Part shown: in pieces, positions 9,842 to 26,173 of the stretch
How the letters are laid out: each line of letters starts with the position of its first letter
Position numbering within the stretch: position 1 is the first letter of the stretch
Assembly: GCF_029784135.1 (NCBI RefSeq)
Contig: NC_073746.1
Coordinates: 78,949,704-79,013,703 of the forward strand
DNA: 64,000 nucleotides
Source: Toxorhynchites rutilus septentrionalis
Lineage: Eukaryota; Arthropoda; Insecta; Diptera; Culicidae
Direction of reading: 5' to 3'
Notes under the pieces: generated by a model
Told to the model about the DNA's origin: nothing
The model's database searches: none
Seen by the model: the letters and a program-made list of their open reading frames with translations, nothing else
Translations under genes and position numbers: made by a program

Positions 9842-11208
9842 CCGTTTTTTCTCATATTCCGAACAGTCTCAAATTCCGAACACTTCATTTGCATATGTAA
9901 ATCAACTAAACTTTTTTGTTATAAATAATTGAATAATGAAAACACAGACATTCTTTGAGGTATAGGCTTCATTTTGACATCATTGACATGTATCGATACA
10001 GCCTATAATTTATAATACTAGATATTTGCAAAAACGTGCCAGCCAAAACCAAGGATAAAATGTTTGCGTTAGCAAGTTCCGTAAAAAACATGCATCGATC
10101 ATTTTTCAGTTTTTGTAGTTTTTTTGAACTATTTTGTTTCTTGTTTTCAGGTTAAGTGCTAGACAATGTATGAACCTAAAATAAATGGGTGAAAAATGAT
10201 ATTTTATGGAGAAATCTTCATTAAAATTAATATTGAAGTAGTGTTCGGAATATGAATCAAGTTTCTACGCATGATTCAAATTCCGAACAATTCATTTTCA
10301 AACGAAAATTCACTGAACTTGAATGTAAGAATTAATTTAATAATCAAAACCCTGAAATCGTTGGGGTTATAGCCTTCATTTTAACATCATTTACAGGTAT
10401 CGATACAGCCTATAAATTATAATATTAGACATTTGCAAAAAAGTGACAGTTGAAACCAATGATAAAATGTTTGCGTTAGCAAATTCTGTAAAAAAAAGAA
10501 TCGTTAATTTTTCAGTTTTCGTAGTTTCTTCAACTATTTTGTTTGTTGTTTCCATGTTTAGTGCTAGAAATTGAAAGAATCTACAATAAATGGATGAAAT
10601 AAAATGATATTTTATGCAGCAATGTTCATTAAAATTAGTGTTCGGAATATGAATCAAGTTTCTACGCATGATTCAAATTGCGAACATTTTTCATTTTTAA
10701 ATTTAAATTTACTGAACTTTAATGTTATAAATAATTGAATTTTCAAGACCCTGACATTCTTTGGGTTATAGACTTCATTTTAACATCATTTACCGGAATC
10801 GATACTGATATAGCGCCCTTGGTCCCGAAACCATGTAAACTATAAGAAACAAATACAATCAATAATTACAAAAGCAAAATCCATTTTTTTACGAGCGTAA
10901 CATTTTTCCAAAGAAGACAAGCTAATTGACTATAATTTGATATATCGATCATATGGTTTAAAAGTATTTTTTTTTTAAATATGAATTTTCTCTGTTCGGA
11001 ATTTGAGACAAAAGAGTTCGGAATATGAGTTCGGAATTTGAGACAAAAGTGATTAAACATATTTTTAGTTTTTCACCATGAATATGTATTTGTAAATCAA
11101 TTTTATGGTAGTCAAATGAAAAAGAAGGCTCTATTGTACCATTTTGAGTAATGATACACTGTTTAATGGTCATCAAAGCATAAGTGTTCGGAATATGAGA
11201 CAAAACGG
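9842..11208. mobile_element. TA-flanked non-autonomous element, copy A (1367 bp)
   Basis: The left end is CCGTTTTTTCTCATATTCC; the right end is the inverted GGAATATGAGACAAAACGG. TA flanks both sides (9840-9841, 11209-11210). The interior is a tandem repeat with a period near 400 bases; landmarks are ATCGATACAGCCTATAA and GATAAAATGTTTGCGTTAGC, at about 10000-10073 and 10400-10478. Variants of the terminal motif (TTCGGAAT, then A or T, then TGAGACAAAA) recur several times in the last 200 bases. There is no transposase frame. Other copies are at 14433-16985 and 42395-49554. Confidence 0.85.
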
Positions 11209-11210
11209 TA

Positions 11211-14200
11211 TATTGATTGGATATTTTGGTAGCAAATAATTCGTTTTGGAGTGCCACGCGTCTCCATATAAGCTAAAGTTTTGAAATAAAAGTGCTAAAA
11301 AACTAAGCGTCTCCATTATTTCATCTGATTTCAAATACATAGCATGCGGTTTATACGAATATTGAACGATTTTCACGAGCGATGACGAATGAGTTATCCA
11401 TCCATATCTGAAAACGATCCCATAAAAGCCAGTAGTTGCCACTAGTTCTGATCCTGTCAGCATTTGTACGAAAGGAAATCGTAGAAAAATCGGACTTACT
11501 TTGTCCGTAAGCTTAATGGAGCGCTCTAAAGCGATCGGAATGTTGACATTATTTTGTAAAGTTGACAAGTAGTGAGACTAAAATCGATGTACACTGAAGA
11601 ACAATTTTAAAAAGGAAAAATCAATTTTAGCGATTTAAATCGGAATAAAAAAAAACGATATTCTATATATCGATCCAAGACCGCCCTATCCTAAAACACA
11701 TAACACACATAATCCGTTGACTATGGAGACCTCTGTTGGGACAACAAGGAGAAGAACAAAAAGACTTGCTCGTTAACCCTAAACTAAATTCACGGCCGTT
11801 TAATCGTTGCGGATCATCCATTAGGAATCAATGTCTTAATTTCTCTGAAATATTAGGTTTCTATGAAACCACTAGCTCTTCGAATGGGAAAGATGACCAA
11901 AAACTCAGAATTCGACAGTTTGTTGACGCGGGATTACGTCTCTCGGGGACTTATTTGGGGTATAAATTGAAAAACTAACAATCGGTTGCGTCACGAAAAA
12001 TTGCCCGAAGATCGATTAAGTGTTTAGTGAAGGGAATTCAAAATAGAATTTGGAATTTGATTCCTTTAAACTTTTTTAACTTATTTAAAGATATATGAAA
12101 TAACTCGCCACGGGTAGGACGAAGTCAGTAGCTACTGCGAGTGATCATTTCGTCCAAGACCACCGATATGCATGAGCTCATTTCTCGCCGGAATTTTTAT
12201 TCTGATGCTCAACTTTCAACTGTTAATCACCATCCCTATTCAACCATCGACCTATTTTTTCGACCATTTTTCTGCAATCCAACGTCAACTATGTGGCCGT
12301 GTCTCGGGAAAACACTCCCACTTTTAATCATTGACCGTACTGTGGGTTTGACACTATTCTGAAGGCATTTGCATTCGACGCACAGGACTTTTGTTTCATT
12401 TAGATTTTTTGATTACCGTAATCTTTTTTTGTTTTTGTTTTTGAGTATTTGATGTTTTTTCTTTCATGACAATTTTCTATTTAAGTGCGAGGTAAAAAAA
12501 ATATTAATTTTCCTGAACATTAATTAGATTCCGCGCGTATCAACAAAAGCGTTCTATTTAGATCTTTTGTTAATATTTGTATCACAGTTTATCGATTGTC
12601 ATAATTCGTTTAGAGTGGAAAAACACTTGGGAGATCTGTATCTCTGTTACGTTTCTTACGTAAAAGCTGTGGTTTATTAAAAGCCGAACGATTTTTTTTT
12701 ACGATGAATGATTTTTACTGACGAAATTTTATACGAACGGATAATTTATGTCAACAGTTTTTTTTTTTGTACTTTGTTTTAATATTTTCAATTAACCTGA
12801 CGAAGTTTTTTTAACGGATTATATAATGTAGACTATTTATTTTTTTTAATTATCTATTTTTTTTAATTTGTATTCATCTCTATTTTGTCTGTCATGATCT
12901 TAGAGATGATGGACTATTTTTATTTTTATCTTGTAGTTTTTTGTATTTGTATTAGTTGAATAAAAATTAAAGTAGGCTCGAAAAGTTTGAGCGTCGAGTG
13001 CTTGACACAGATGACACAGATATAATTTTTTTGAGTTCCCGTCTAGAAATTTTTCGTAAAGGATTTTTTTTCGATTTCTCTGAATGAGGATATTCATAGT
13101 GAATCCTAGACAAGGATGGCGGTTGGACTTGTGCCCTGGTGGACTAATTGGCAACAAGGGCCTCGTCGGGACCGTATCGGCTCTATGGCGGACATGACTG
13201 AGTATTGGCTTGTCTCTTGACATTGCAATTTTTTGAACTTATATCTATAAATAAAATCAGTACTTTTTTTTTGTGTTTGCAGAGCTGATTTTAATTCTTT
13301 TTATTTTTTTTATTTTTAAAAAATATCTTTTAGATAACTCGTCTTGCTCAAACGTCTGTAGTGGAATGAGGCGGGATCATCATCATGATGGTTATAATGA
13401 AGAAATAACAAATTGTTGGAAGCACTCAAGGTTTCATGACATTTTGAACATGAACTGAATCTTTAAATGATTTGATTTTTAATGGATGAAAATTGTATTC
13501 GGACTTTTTTATTATTGGTTTGGCCAAATGGGCCAAACAGCAGTCTTAATTTAAGTGCTTGGTAGCGGTATCTTAAACAGAGAAATCTTGCTTGATTTCA
13601 GACAATTTTTCCATGTCACACACACTGACACTGTGAGCCTTCCTTGAAGAATGCCCCGTGGTTGCTTTCAAATGACGTCATGCAGTGCGAATATTGTTGA
13701 CGTAAGTACTTTGATTTAGTCACCAATTTTGAGATTACAAACATAACTCTACATATTCAAAGGCAAATTCAGCATCGAACCGGATCGTTGTTGCTAGCGA
13801 TGGAAGAACGCAAATTTCATCTAATTTATTTGGTTGACAAGCTAGAAACCGAAATAGATCATGGAGCATTGTAAAATTAACCGTGAATACGAAAAGTGTT
13901 TCATTCATTAATTGCAATTCGAGAGGGGTCATCTGTTGTGCAAGGTGTTTCCAATAAAACTACCAGCATGGAGACCTAAATCGGAGACGTATCGACATTC
14001 TACGCAAAGTTAGCAATTCTGGGGACGCTATGCTTGTAGCCTAATAAAATAAACCTTAGTTTACCCGTCATGGAGTGTAGTCTGGTTTTAGTGTTTTATG
14101 TAAGACTACGTCTTTCATTTCTATATAGGGGGTCAACCGAAATCGAATATGAAGCATGTAACGGTATTTATGATATTCTATGCGAAATCGTCATTACGGA

Positions 14201-14430
14201 ATACCATATCAGCAATTCCATGAAAAAAAGATTTACTGGAAAAATATATGGATTTTGGCCAAAATTTCGATATTTACTTACTTCCGAAAAAAAATAGATT
14301 CGCATTTTTTATTTTTAAATTTTAAGAACATTTATTTTTTCACTCGTCGGAACACTAAAGTTAAGTGCTTAAAAAACAATGCGTCTCCATTGAATCAATA
14401 TATCGGGACTACCATTATGGAGACGAAAGT
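11211..14430. other. AT-rich spacer, no recognised gene
   Basis: No coding sequence I can support. A frame at 11736-11978 and one at 14180-14581 show no known domain; the second runs into element B1. Short GGAGACG/CGTCTCC motifs recur at about 11260, 11320, 13970-14000 and 14380-14425. The stretch 12360-13330 is rich in T runs. Confidence 0.4.
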
Positions 14431-14432
14431 TA

Positions 14433-15566
14433 CCGTTTTGTCTCATATTCCGAGCAGTCTCAAATTCATTTTTGAATGTAAATTTACTGAACTTTTATGT
14501 TATAAATTATTGAAAAATGAAAACCCTGACAATCTATATATGCTTATGCTTACAGTCATCGATACAGTCTATAATTTATAATATCAAGCATTTTCAAAAA
14601 ATGTGACTGTAAAAACCAGTGATAAAATGTTTGCGTTAGTAAATTCCATGCAAAACAAGCAACGTGAACTTTTCAGTTTTTGTTGATGTTTTATCTATTT
14701 TGTTAGCTGTTTTCATGTTAAGTGCTATAAAAGGTAAGAGTCTACCATGAATAGATGAAATCTTCATTAAAATTAGCATTCATGTAGTGTTCGGAATTGA
14801 AATCAGGTTTCGACGCGTGCTTCGAATTCCGAACACTTTTTTTCAGGCAAATACAGCAATAGTTCAAATTACGGTACAATCCAAACATATATCCAAAATC
14901 AGAGAAGTGATTTTTATCGTTTTTGTATGATGATTATGATTAACCGTTAATCCGAAAAATAAATTGTCCCCCTTTTTCCAAAAATGATTTTTTTTTAAAT
15001 CATATATTTTGAACTACTGGACCGATTTAGATGATCCACATATTAAATTGAAGTTAATTCTTCGAAAAAATATTAGACTTACACAAAAATTGGATTTCCC
15101 ATGTTCTTATATTCTGTCCAATAAGTTACGATAAGCAACCAACACTTCTCAACTTTGGAAAATCATAACTCAAAAACGGAAATAAACACTTGACTGATAT
15201 TGAAATATATTATGTGAGAAAACCTCAACTTTCAAGAAAAAATATAAAAAAAACTGCGCCCTGGATCCCTAAACCATATAAACAATGAAAAACAAATACA
15301 ATCAGAATTACGAAAACAAAATCCAAATTTTTTTGCTAGAATAATATTTTTCCAAAAAAGACTAGCTTAATGGCTTTCATTTGATATATCGATCATACGA
15401 ACCGGTGCAGCAGTCAAAAGTTATGATTTTTCTTAAAAAACTGCATTTTTGCTGTTCGGAATTTGAGACAAAAGTGTTCGGAATATGAGTCAGAGACAAG
15501 AATGGTGTTCGGAATATCAGACAAATATGATTGAACATTTTTGTAATTTTTCACCATGAATATGTA
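14433..15566. mobile_element. TA-flanked element, copy B1 (right end missing)
   Basis: It starts with CCGTTTTGTCTCATATTCC after a TA at 14431-14432. It follows copy A through the tandem unit and subterminal motifs up to TTTTTCACCATGAATATG. There copy B2 begins, exactly at a TA that exists inside copy A. The expected right part of B1 is not found beyond B2, so B1 is truncated or recombined. Confidence 0.75.
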
Positions 15567-16985
15567 CCGTTTTGTCTCATATTCCGAACAGTCTCAAATT
15601 CCGAACACTTCATTTTTAAATGTAAATTTCTTGAACTTTTGTGTTATAAATAATTGAATAATGAAAACACAGACATTGTTTGAGGTATAGGCGTCATTTT
15701 GTCATCATTTACAGGTATCGATACAGCCTAAAATTTATAATATAAGACATTTGCATAAAAGTGACAGTCGAAACCAATGATAAAATGTTTGCGTTGGCAA
15801 ATTCCGTAAAAAACAAGCATTGTTCTTTTTTCCGTTTTTGAAGTTGTTTCAACTATTTTGTTTGTTGTTTTCATGTTAAGTGCTAGAGAATGTATGGACC
15901 TACAATAAATAGGAAAAAAATGATATTTTATGCAGAAATCTTCATTAAAATTAATATTGAAGTAGTGTTCGGAATATGAATCAAGATTCTACGCATGTTT
16001 AAAATTCCGAACACTTCATTTTCAAATATAAATTCACTGAACTTTAATGTTATAAATAATTGAATAATCAAAATCCTGAAATTATTTGGGTTATAGCTTT
16101 CATTTTAACGTCATTTACAGGTATCGATACAGCCTATAATTTATAATATTAAGCATTTGCAAAACAAGTGACAGTCAAGACCAATGATAAAATGTTTGCG
16201 TTAGCAAATTCTGTAAAATATAAGCATAATTCATTTTTCAGTTTTTGTAGTTTTTCCAAATATTTTGTTTGTTGTTTTCATGTTAAATGCTAGAAATGGT
16301 AAGAATCAACAAAAAATTGATGAAATAAAATGATATTTTATGCAGAAATCTTCATTAAAATTAGTGTTCGGAATATGAATCAAGTGTCTATGCACGATTC
16401 AAATTGCGAACACTTCATTTTTAAATGTAAATTTACTGAACTTTAATGTTATAAATAATTTAATCTTCAAAACCCTGACATTCTTTGGGTTATAGACTTC
16501 ATTTCAACATCATTTACCGGAATCGATACTGATATAGCGCCCTTGGTCCCGAAACCATGTAAACTATAAGAAACAAATACAATCAATAATTACAAAAGCA
16601 AAATCCATTTTTTTTGCAAGCCTAACATTTTTCCAAAAGATAATTGACTTTAATATATCGATGAAATTATTCGGTCCAGTAGTTCAAAAGCTATGATTTT
16701 TTTTTAAATTGCATTTTTGCTGTTCGTAATTTGAGATAAAAGTGTTCGGAATATGAGGCAGTGACAAAAATGGTGTTCGGAATTTGAGACAAAAGTGATT
16801 AAACATACTTTTAGTTTTTCACCACGGATATTTATTTGTAAATCAATTTTATTGTAGTCAAATAAAAAAGAAGGCTCTATTGTATCTAAAAATCAAATTA
16901 GTTTCGCGAAAGAGTACCATTTTTAGTAATGAGACACTGTTTAATGACCATCAAAGCTTAAGTTTCGGAATTTGAGACAAAACGG
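15567..16985. mobile_element. TA-flanked element, copy B2 (1419 bp)
   Basis: Complete copy with TA at 15565-15566 and 16986-16987, left end CCGTTTTGTCTCATATTCC and a right end reading GAGACAAAACGG. It holds two full tandem units (the GATAAAATGTTTGCGTT landmark near 15779 and 16186) and part of a third. The right end carries the reiterated TTCGGAAT..GAGACAAAA motifs. It encodes no transposase. Confidence 0.85.
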
Positions 16986-16987
16986 TA

Positions 16988-19900
16988 TATTTTATATGAA
17001 CGTGTTATCTTTCATTAACATTTAGAAAAATATGTATCTGAAAAACGAAAAAATAGTATTTCTAAAATTTTCATATTTCATGTAAAATCATGCTGTTAAA
17101 AAACTAAATAAATACGAAGTTCCAACCTATTCAAAGCGTTCACTTGAAACTATACCTAGTTTTTTCTCAAAGGTATTTCAAAATAACTCATTTATGTTGA
17201 CAAGTTTGGCCCCTCGTATGGGTAATACAAATACACTGTAACCAGGATCATGTCAGCTACTCGTTTTCAACACTTCAAAATATAATTCGTATTTCAACGA
17301 CCACTGTCTTGATCTTTTATTGAGGTATTTTTGCAATTTATTGAGGTATTTTTACAATTTGCAATATTGAAAACCATCTGAAATACGATTAAAAGTCATA
17401 CATTCATATATCACTATCATTGGCCCAATCGACACCAGCGTTTCGAGACAGGAGGTTGATAGAGCAAACGAACTGGTACTAAACCATATTCTAGTTGACG
17501 GACAGCTTCCTGATTGATCCTTGCGTACACTCCACCTGTGGTAACCACAAAGCATACCCGCTTCCAATCGTAGCTGCCTGCTTTCCAAGACGATGTGAAA
17601 GCGCTTATCGCCATCCTTCCGGCCATTACCGCTTCGATAACATTGCGGGCGTTAGACTTCGTTGGAACAACTTTGTAAATAACTACTGTCAAAGTGGTAG
17701 CAACAGTAGCGGTTCAAGCAACATCATCCGGCTCTCTGCACGTCCCGACAAATTGTTTCTCGACAAGTAATCATCATCAGCATGCTTCCCCTCAAAACCT
17801 GCATTCGGATTATGTCCGTTACCGGCGCCCGTTGCAACCAATTTCGAATCCGCCCACACAGCGACTCAGGTTTATCCCTATCGGTGCACCATGAGCCTCG
17901 AGTATGAGCCAAATCAGGACAAGAGCGATGACAGGCTGACTGATGTGTGCAGCATCAACTTTAGGGTAAAGCCAGATATACACGGGGCGTCTGTTTCGTC
18001 TGTTCCAGGGTGGATCTGCTAGCCTCACAGTCATACCTCCCGGTGTTGCACTCGATGGTGCCCCTGGTGGGGAAACTGCGAATTGGGGAGAATGAAAAAG
18101 TTCCCAAATTATCTAATACTTGAACAGCCCTCCCTCCTACAATCCCTGTTCGCTTATACCGCCGAACGCATTAGGCGAGTTTCGCCCGCCGATAGACGAG
18201 GTGATTAAATTCGAAACTTATGAAAAGTTCTTCCGTCTACGATGCCCCCGGAGTAATCATAATAAGCTGACGGAGAGAAACCGGCAGACTATATTAAGTA
18301 TTCCCGAAATTTCCGTGACCCGCGGCAGGGATACACGAGGTGAGAGGTGAGGCTAAAATAACAGTTGCGGCCTGAATAAATGCATCGTCTCGTTTCTGGT
18401 TGCAACTTCTACGCGCGGCCATGAGATTACGTCGTAGTGGAAATTGCTTTCTGTTCGGGCCAGAGGAGTGACGGGAGTGGGGCGAATTTTACCAATTTTA
18501 GATTACGACCGGAAAGCCATTTTCCCCCGCAGGGAGTCTGGAAAATCGGATTGCGGATAGCGACAGCGAGCGGGGCAACATGCTTTAATGAAGTAAATAC
18601 AGATCAGGTAATGAAAGGACTCTTTTCGAGAAGTTGGAGCGGGGAAACGCAAAATGTTGATACTTCGAAAATTATGGTTATTGGTTGGGAAATTCTGTTT
18701 GTGACTTAATCGGAATTGGGTAGAGTTCTTTGACGTGGATTGTAAGATTATCCAAGTACATTGCACAATACGAAAAATCTGGATCAATCAGTCCAACCGA
18801 TCAAAGTTAATGAAAATTAATTTGAATTGATATTATTCTACCCAGTCTCAGTCCAGTCAATCCCAAGCATCTTGCCATAGGATATCCATCTGAAAAACCT
18901 TACATATTCAGATTAAGAATACACAATTTCACAGAATTCGCGTCATCAACCGATAAATTTTACAATATGACGTTAAAATTCCACAAAATTAATCCTTCTC
19001 CAGTACTTGCTAAGACTACGGAATAACAATAAAAAAAAACTGTTCAAAGCATGGAACATGATTTGTCATAACTCATCTGGCAGATTTCTTAATCTCCTTT
19101 CATCACATTCATCTCCCGCTGAGTTTTCAAATTACTTTCGCAAGCACAAATCATGGTGCTGATGCGTGTGGAAATCTATGTAGTAATTTCCATATATCAC
19201 AGCAACATACATCTTCCGAGACGTTTACCATCGGGGCTGGGAAGACATTCAATCGGCTGAACCAGACACGGATTGATACTTTATCATAGTGAATTGGCAC
19301 CGACGGAAGACAACCTATCATTTCGTCAACCTTTTCCAACCCAGCCGCACCCAGTGAAATCACTCACACAGGCCTCCTCCTTAAGCGGTGCCCCTGTTCA
19401 GCATACAAAACGGGACGAGTCACGGAACGCCAAGATTGTTGAAATGAATGATTGGATTCACTGCCTTGATTTAGATGATGGTTGGTTGTGCTCGAGGTGT
19501 GGTTTCATGTGCCATTTACTCCCCATACACACATATACGCAGTGGAATCCAGCGATGCGATGGGAACCTGTTTGACGTTGCGATACCAGAGCAACAGGAT
19601 ACACGTGCCACGATCCTATTTGATGAATTCAATGGGCTTGATCCAATTATTGCGTTAACTGGAGTGCAATTAATACCTATCAAACAGCAGTGAACGAGCT
19701 TGCTGATTGATATGCGGAATGGCGGAAATTTGTGTTAATTTTCCTGTAACCGTTATATTACCTATTAAACTAGTAATTTCACCAAGAGCACAGCGAAAGC
19801 CGGGATGGATATGCACTAAGCCAGACTTCAGAGCTTCAGAAACAACAACGAGCAATCGCTAATAAACTACATCAGGAATTCAATTCATTACTAATAAAAT

Positions 19901-22870
19901 GCGTAAAAGAATGCTTTGATGTTAGCTACGTTGTGTCCAAGAGCCTCAATCTGGACCGAGCGAGAGTATCCCTCAAGCGTTTTATATCCTACATGTATGG
20001 CCCAGCTTTATCTCCCATTGCGAAACGCACAACAGCGACGAACAAAAAGGTACAAATGCAACCATGAGGAACCAGCTGAGATCGCAGGACCACTTCTTAT
20101 ACTTTGTGCGAATTTGCTGAGAGGGCGGGGCAGCACATCAAAGCCCATCGCTTCCACCCCATTCGGGCTCCAATCAAGCACGACTGTCTGTCGGAACACC
20201 ACAGCCACCGCAATAACCCTTTGTCCTCCCCCTCTAGGTATCACTGCTGATGCTCTCTCGCTCTATTTTTATCCCTCGTCAAGCTACTCGCCAGCTCATG
20301 AAATGCTTTGAAACATTACCTCGCATTCCCAACAGTAACTGAAAAACTTGTGAAGGTTTTTTGTGTTCATTTCATGACAGGCCCCTCCGGGGGGTTGGAG
20401 GCTTCCCATCCGGTCACTCGAGTAGTGAAAAAGTATAGAGAAAGTGGTATCTCATCTCAACTCGGCCGCCAGGGTAGAATCCACTCCATGTTCCAACGTC
20501 GTAAAACGTTTGGACCCTACAATGCCGCGGAGACGTTAGAAGAATATTCGTAAGGCGTGCGATACTCCACGCCAACAAAAGGTGATCAACTCAGAAGTGT
20601 TGTGTTGCCCATTTCATCCCTGCCCACTCCCACGCAGTCAGTGCCCGGCTGCCAGCAAATAGAGCAAACTCGAGTGGAAAGTGCAACTGAGGGCAGTAGA
20701 TAAATGAAAAAGCAATGTTTCATCACGTGAAAGCCATACGGGGCTGCGAGTGGGAAGCCGTAGCACATGAAACATTCCAATTATCCGCACCAGTGATCGA
20801 CATAAAAATCAACTTTTTACGATCCGCACAACCCCACAATTCGTTTCCCGGTGCGGAAGGATCCGAGGCACTGCACTGCACAGGAAAAAAAGACCGTTTG
20901 GGAATTGGCAATTTGTTTTACCTGAAGTTTGCCTCGTGCTATCGTTCTCTCATTTTCGTCCCCATCCACCGAAACCGAGGCTTTTATCTCGTTTGGCTTG
21001 CGGGTGTCAATTTACTACCATTTTAGGAGGCTTTTTTCCCACGGCGACGCAACCGGAAAAGGGGGTTATGAGAAACGAGCGGAGATGGTATTGCGCCAAA
21101 AAAGTAAATAAAGATAAGCGGAGTGTGCAAAGATTTTGTTATTTTTTTTTGGGTGTGCATTTTCGTTGGCTATTCGACGGGAGCTGTCAATTGGTGAGAA
21201 ACAGAACATGGCAGTAAAAGTAGCATTTAGATTAACTGGTGAAAAGTGGTTTAGCGTTGGTGGGGAAAGGAAGGATATCAAACACGATGGATGATTGATT
21301 GCAGCATGGTTTATCAATAACAGCCGCGTGCGATCACAATGTTGCACAAAGAAGAGAAGATTAGGTTCGAATCATTAATTTACTCTAAATAATTTCACGT
21401 TCCTGCTTGTTAATTCTCATGGTCCCAATTTTCAGCGGTTTCTGCTAGGTGAAACGTTTCGCGAAAGCGTTGAGTTTATTCATTGTTGTTGGAGAGTTCT
21501 GTTTTCGTGTGGTGGTTCCTCTTTGGAATGTACTAGTCGGTGGATCCTACTCAAAAGTCCACTATTGGTATCGTTTTGATCGAATAACTAGCACTATTTT
21601 TACTCACTGGAGACAGTCTGTTGGCCAGTGTCTTAGAATATCAACAAATATTTACGAGTAACGAATATTATTTTATTTCAGTGTAAATGACTTTTTTTTC
21701 AGCTTGAAACACACTGCCCTCATTATATTGATGACAATAACAAACGAGTTCATTTTATTCACATCGCTGATGCATGGACAAATTTGCTATAATGAATGAA
21801 TGCGGCATTGAGTGGGGTTCATAACTTCACTGTTATTTATGCTTTGAATATCAAAAGCAACAAATTGATATTCATCACATTTGAAACGATATTCGTTCTG
21901 GTATTGATTTTGAGTCAAAATTCTAAAATAACAAAATTAGTCAGGCTGGACCATTTAGAGAACAAAAACGCCAGAGTTCGATGAAATGAACTTTGCAAGA
22001 AATCACGCAAGATGTCGTTTGGCAAGACGGTAACAACGGCATGAATAAAAACCAACCGCACACAGCTATCTCAGGTTAAAAGTAAACAACAGCTGATATT
22101 CATTTGGCTTAAATGAAATTCAATTCTGGCATCTTGAATAATCAAGAAGAGAATGACATTCGGTGGAAAAATAAACTTCAAAACATATTGAAGAACAAAA
22201 GTTCATTTGCTCATATTCACTGGTTCTGTCATTTTGACTTTCGTTCGGAATATATAGATTTTCGATGCAACCTAGCCTGAAAATATGTGCATTTGAGCTT
22301 AACGAAGATGATTTTTTCACCACTGCATATGATAGAGCACTCATTTTTATGTTGTCAAAAATAGGCTGACAAAAATTTTCAATGAAATAAAAAATATAAC
22401 TTTCTTATCATTATAGATGTAAACATAGTTCGACAATGTTGTAGCCCTAATTATTTTAAGCAAATTTGCACAATTTTTTTTTTCTCTTTCTTAAAATACC
22501 AGGTATAGCACTTTTTCCTAAGTTGAGTTACAGTCACCATGAAAAAACCGTTTTCCGCTCTTGCTTTTATATTTAAAATTCTACATGCAAACTGTCTTCA
22601 GAAGACTTCAAGAGCTTACTAAGACAAATATCATGCGATGAAAAATTTGTCTATATCTCAAGTTTTCTCAAAGTTATTGATATTGCTTCCTCAAAAATAC
22701 GCCCTCTTCATTTGTTTATCGTTCTTTCTGAGGCAAACATAAAAAAATGTTTCTTAGCAGCATTTGAAAGAGCATAATTGACTCTACATAATGTGGGATT
22801 TTCTAAACTAAAGTAAACCAAAATTGAAATTGTGAGTTTTTCAGGTGAAAACCCATCAATAACTTTGAGT
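16988..22870. other. Mostly single-copy sequence, no recognised gene
   Basis: From about 17400 to 21700 the DNA is less AT-rich and has no visible repeats. It carries many overlapping 60-130 codon open stretches on both strands (for example 17417-17692 minus, 19916-20311 plus). None has a domain, signal peptide or family motif I recognise, and several overlap each other, so I call no gene. It could be intronic or contain unrecognised exons. The last 1.2 kb becomes AT-rich again. Confidence 0.4.
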
Positions 22871-22878
22871 AAGATTAA

Positions 22879-23236
22879 AGCAGTGTTCTAGTCTAGAAAT
22901 TAGAAAAAAAACATTTTTCTTTATATTTCTGTAATTTAGGCATTCAAAAAAGCACTAAAAAAAAAAGAAAAGCGCTTGTCGAAAATCCTATTATTTACCG
23001 AGTTACCGAGTGATGTGTCTGCGTATCTAACCTGGTATGGCCATAACAGTGAACTTCAAACGCGTTTTTCTCGAAACTAGTTTTTTCAAACTGGTGTACA
23101 CGACATCTTGAGTTCTACTGAACCGATTATGAATATTTTTCCCCGTTCAATTTTTGTTCTATTTTTAAAAGATAGATAAACCAATAATGATATAATGGAT
23201 AGAAAACCACGTGATAGTATCACTACACTTGATCGA
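22879..23236 (+). mobile_element. TTAA MITE, internally deleted copy 3
   Basis: It begins after TTAA (22875-22878) with AGCAGTGTTCTAGTCTAGA. It then follows the family landmarks: GGTATGGCCATAACA, TTTTTCTCGAAACTAG, and a GATATAATGGATAG near its end. About half the 727-bp consensus is missing and the right end is not recognisable, so the end position is approximate. Confidence 0.6.
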
Positions 23237-23999
23237 AAATACACCGCGCGATTTGATGGTACACTCACTACAAAAACTAGAACCGATCAACCATCTCAAA
23301 TACATCGTACTTGTGCTGAATCTAGAGCACATACAACTCCAACACAATTAATTCCAATATAAATTTTACCTCGATATCCACTACATCACATTTTCTAGCG
23401 CTACATCACATAACCTAATTCTATTGACACACACATATACGAACTATCGAAATGCAACGAACTCGGCCGTCCGTATGTAAGAACACAGTTCATTCGTCGA
23501 ACAAATCACTACAATCCACATTTTCGAAAACTATCCGGGGAATCTAAATAAATTCCACTAGATTCCAGAGTCCTGAGTCTGGACACACATTCTACGTACA
23601 CATCACCGTCGAATTAAATAAAACACAATAAATATCGCAATCGAGGAAAGAAGACATATAAAGCATATGGAGCGAATATGCATAATTTATCTTTAACTAA
23701 TCATTCTGACAGTTGTACACACTTTACAATCTAGAATTAATTTTGGAGTGAAAAAATATGTGGAGAGCAAAAATAGAATTTGGAGAAAATGGAAAATGTC
23801 CCTAGTGAAACACAAACAGGAAGACCATACAACCTGGCATTCTCACTATGTCACTTTTTCGTTCTCATGTATGAGAACTGACATCAATGAGCTGAGAGAG
23901 AGTGAGGAAGAGAAGATGGTTCACTTATTTTTCACCTTAAAATATTAAAAACCTAGAATATATGAAAATAATAACAAAGACGCTAGATGCAGTAATTAT
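23237..23999. other. AT-rich spacer, no gene
   Basis: Nothing recognisable. A 14-bp direct repeat, CGCTACATCACATA and a variant, occurs near 23380-23412. Confidence 0.35.
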
Positions 24000-26170
<2,171 letters not shown>

Positions 26171-26173
26171 TAT

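Noticed and set aside
17417..17692. Possible exon in the GC-richer block
   Set aside because: Three open frames overlap on two strands and none has recognisable motifs or a convincing pair of splice sites.
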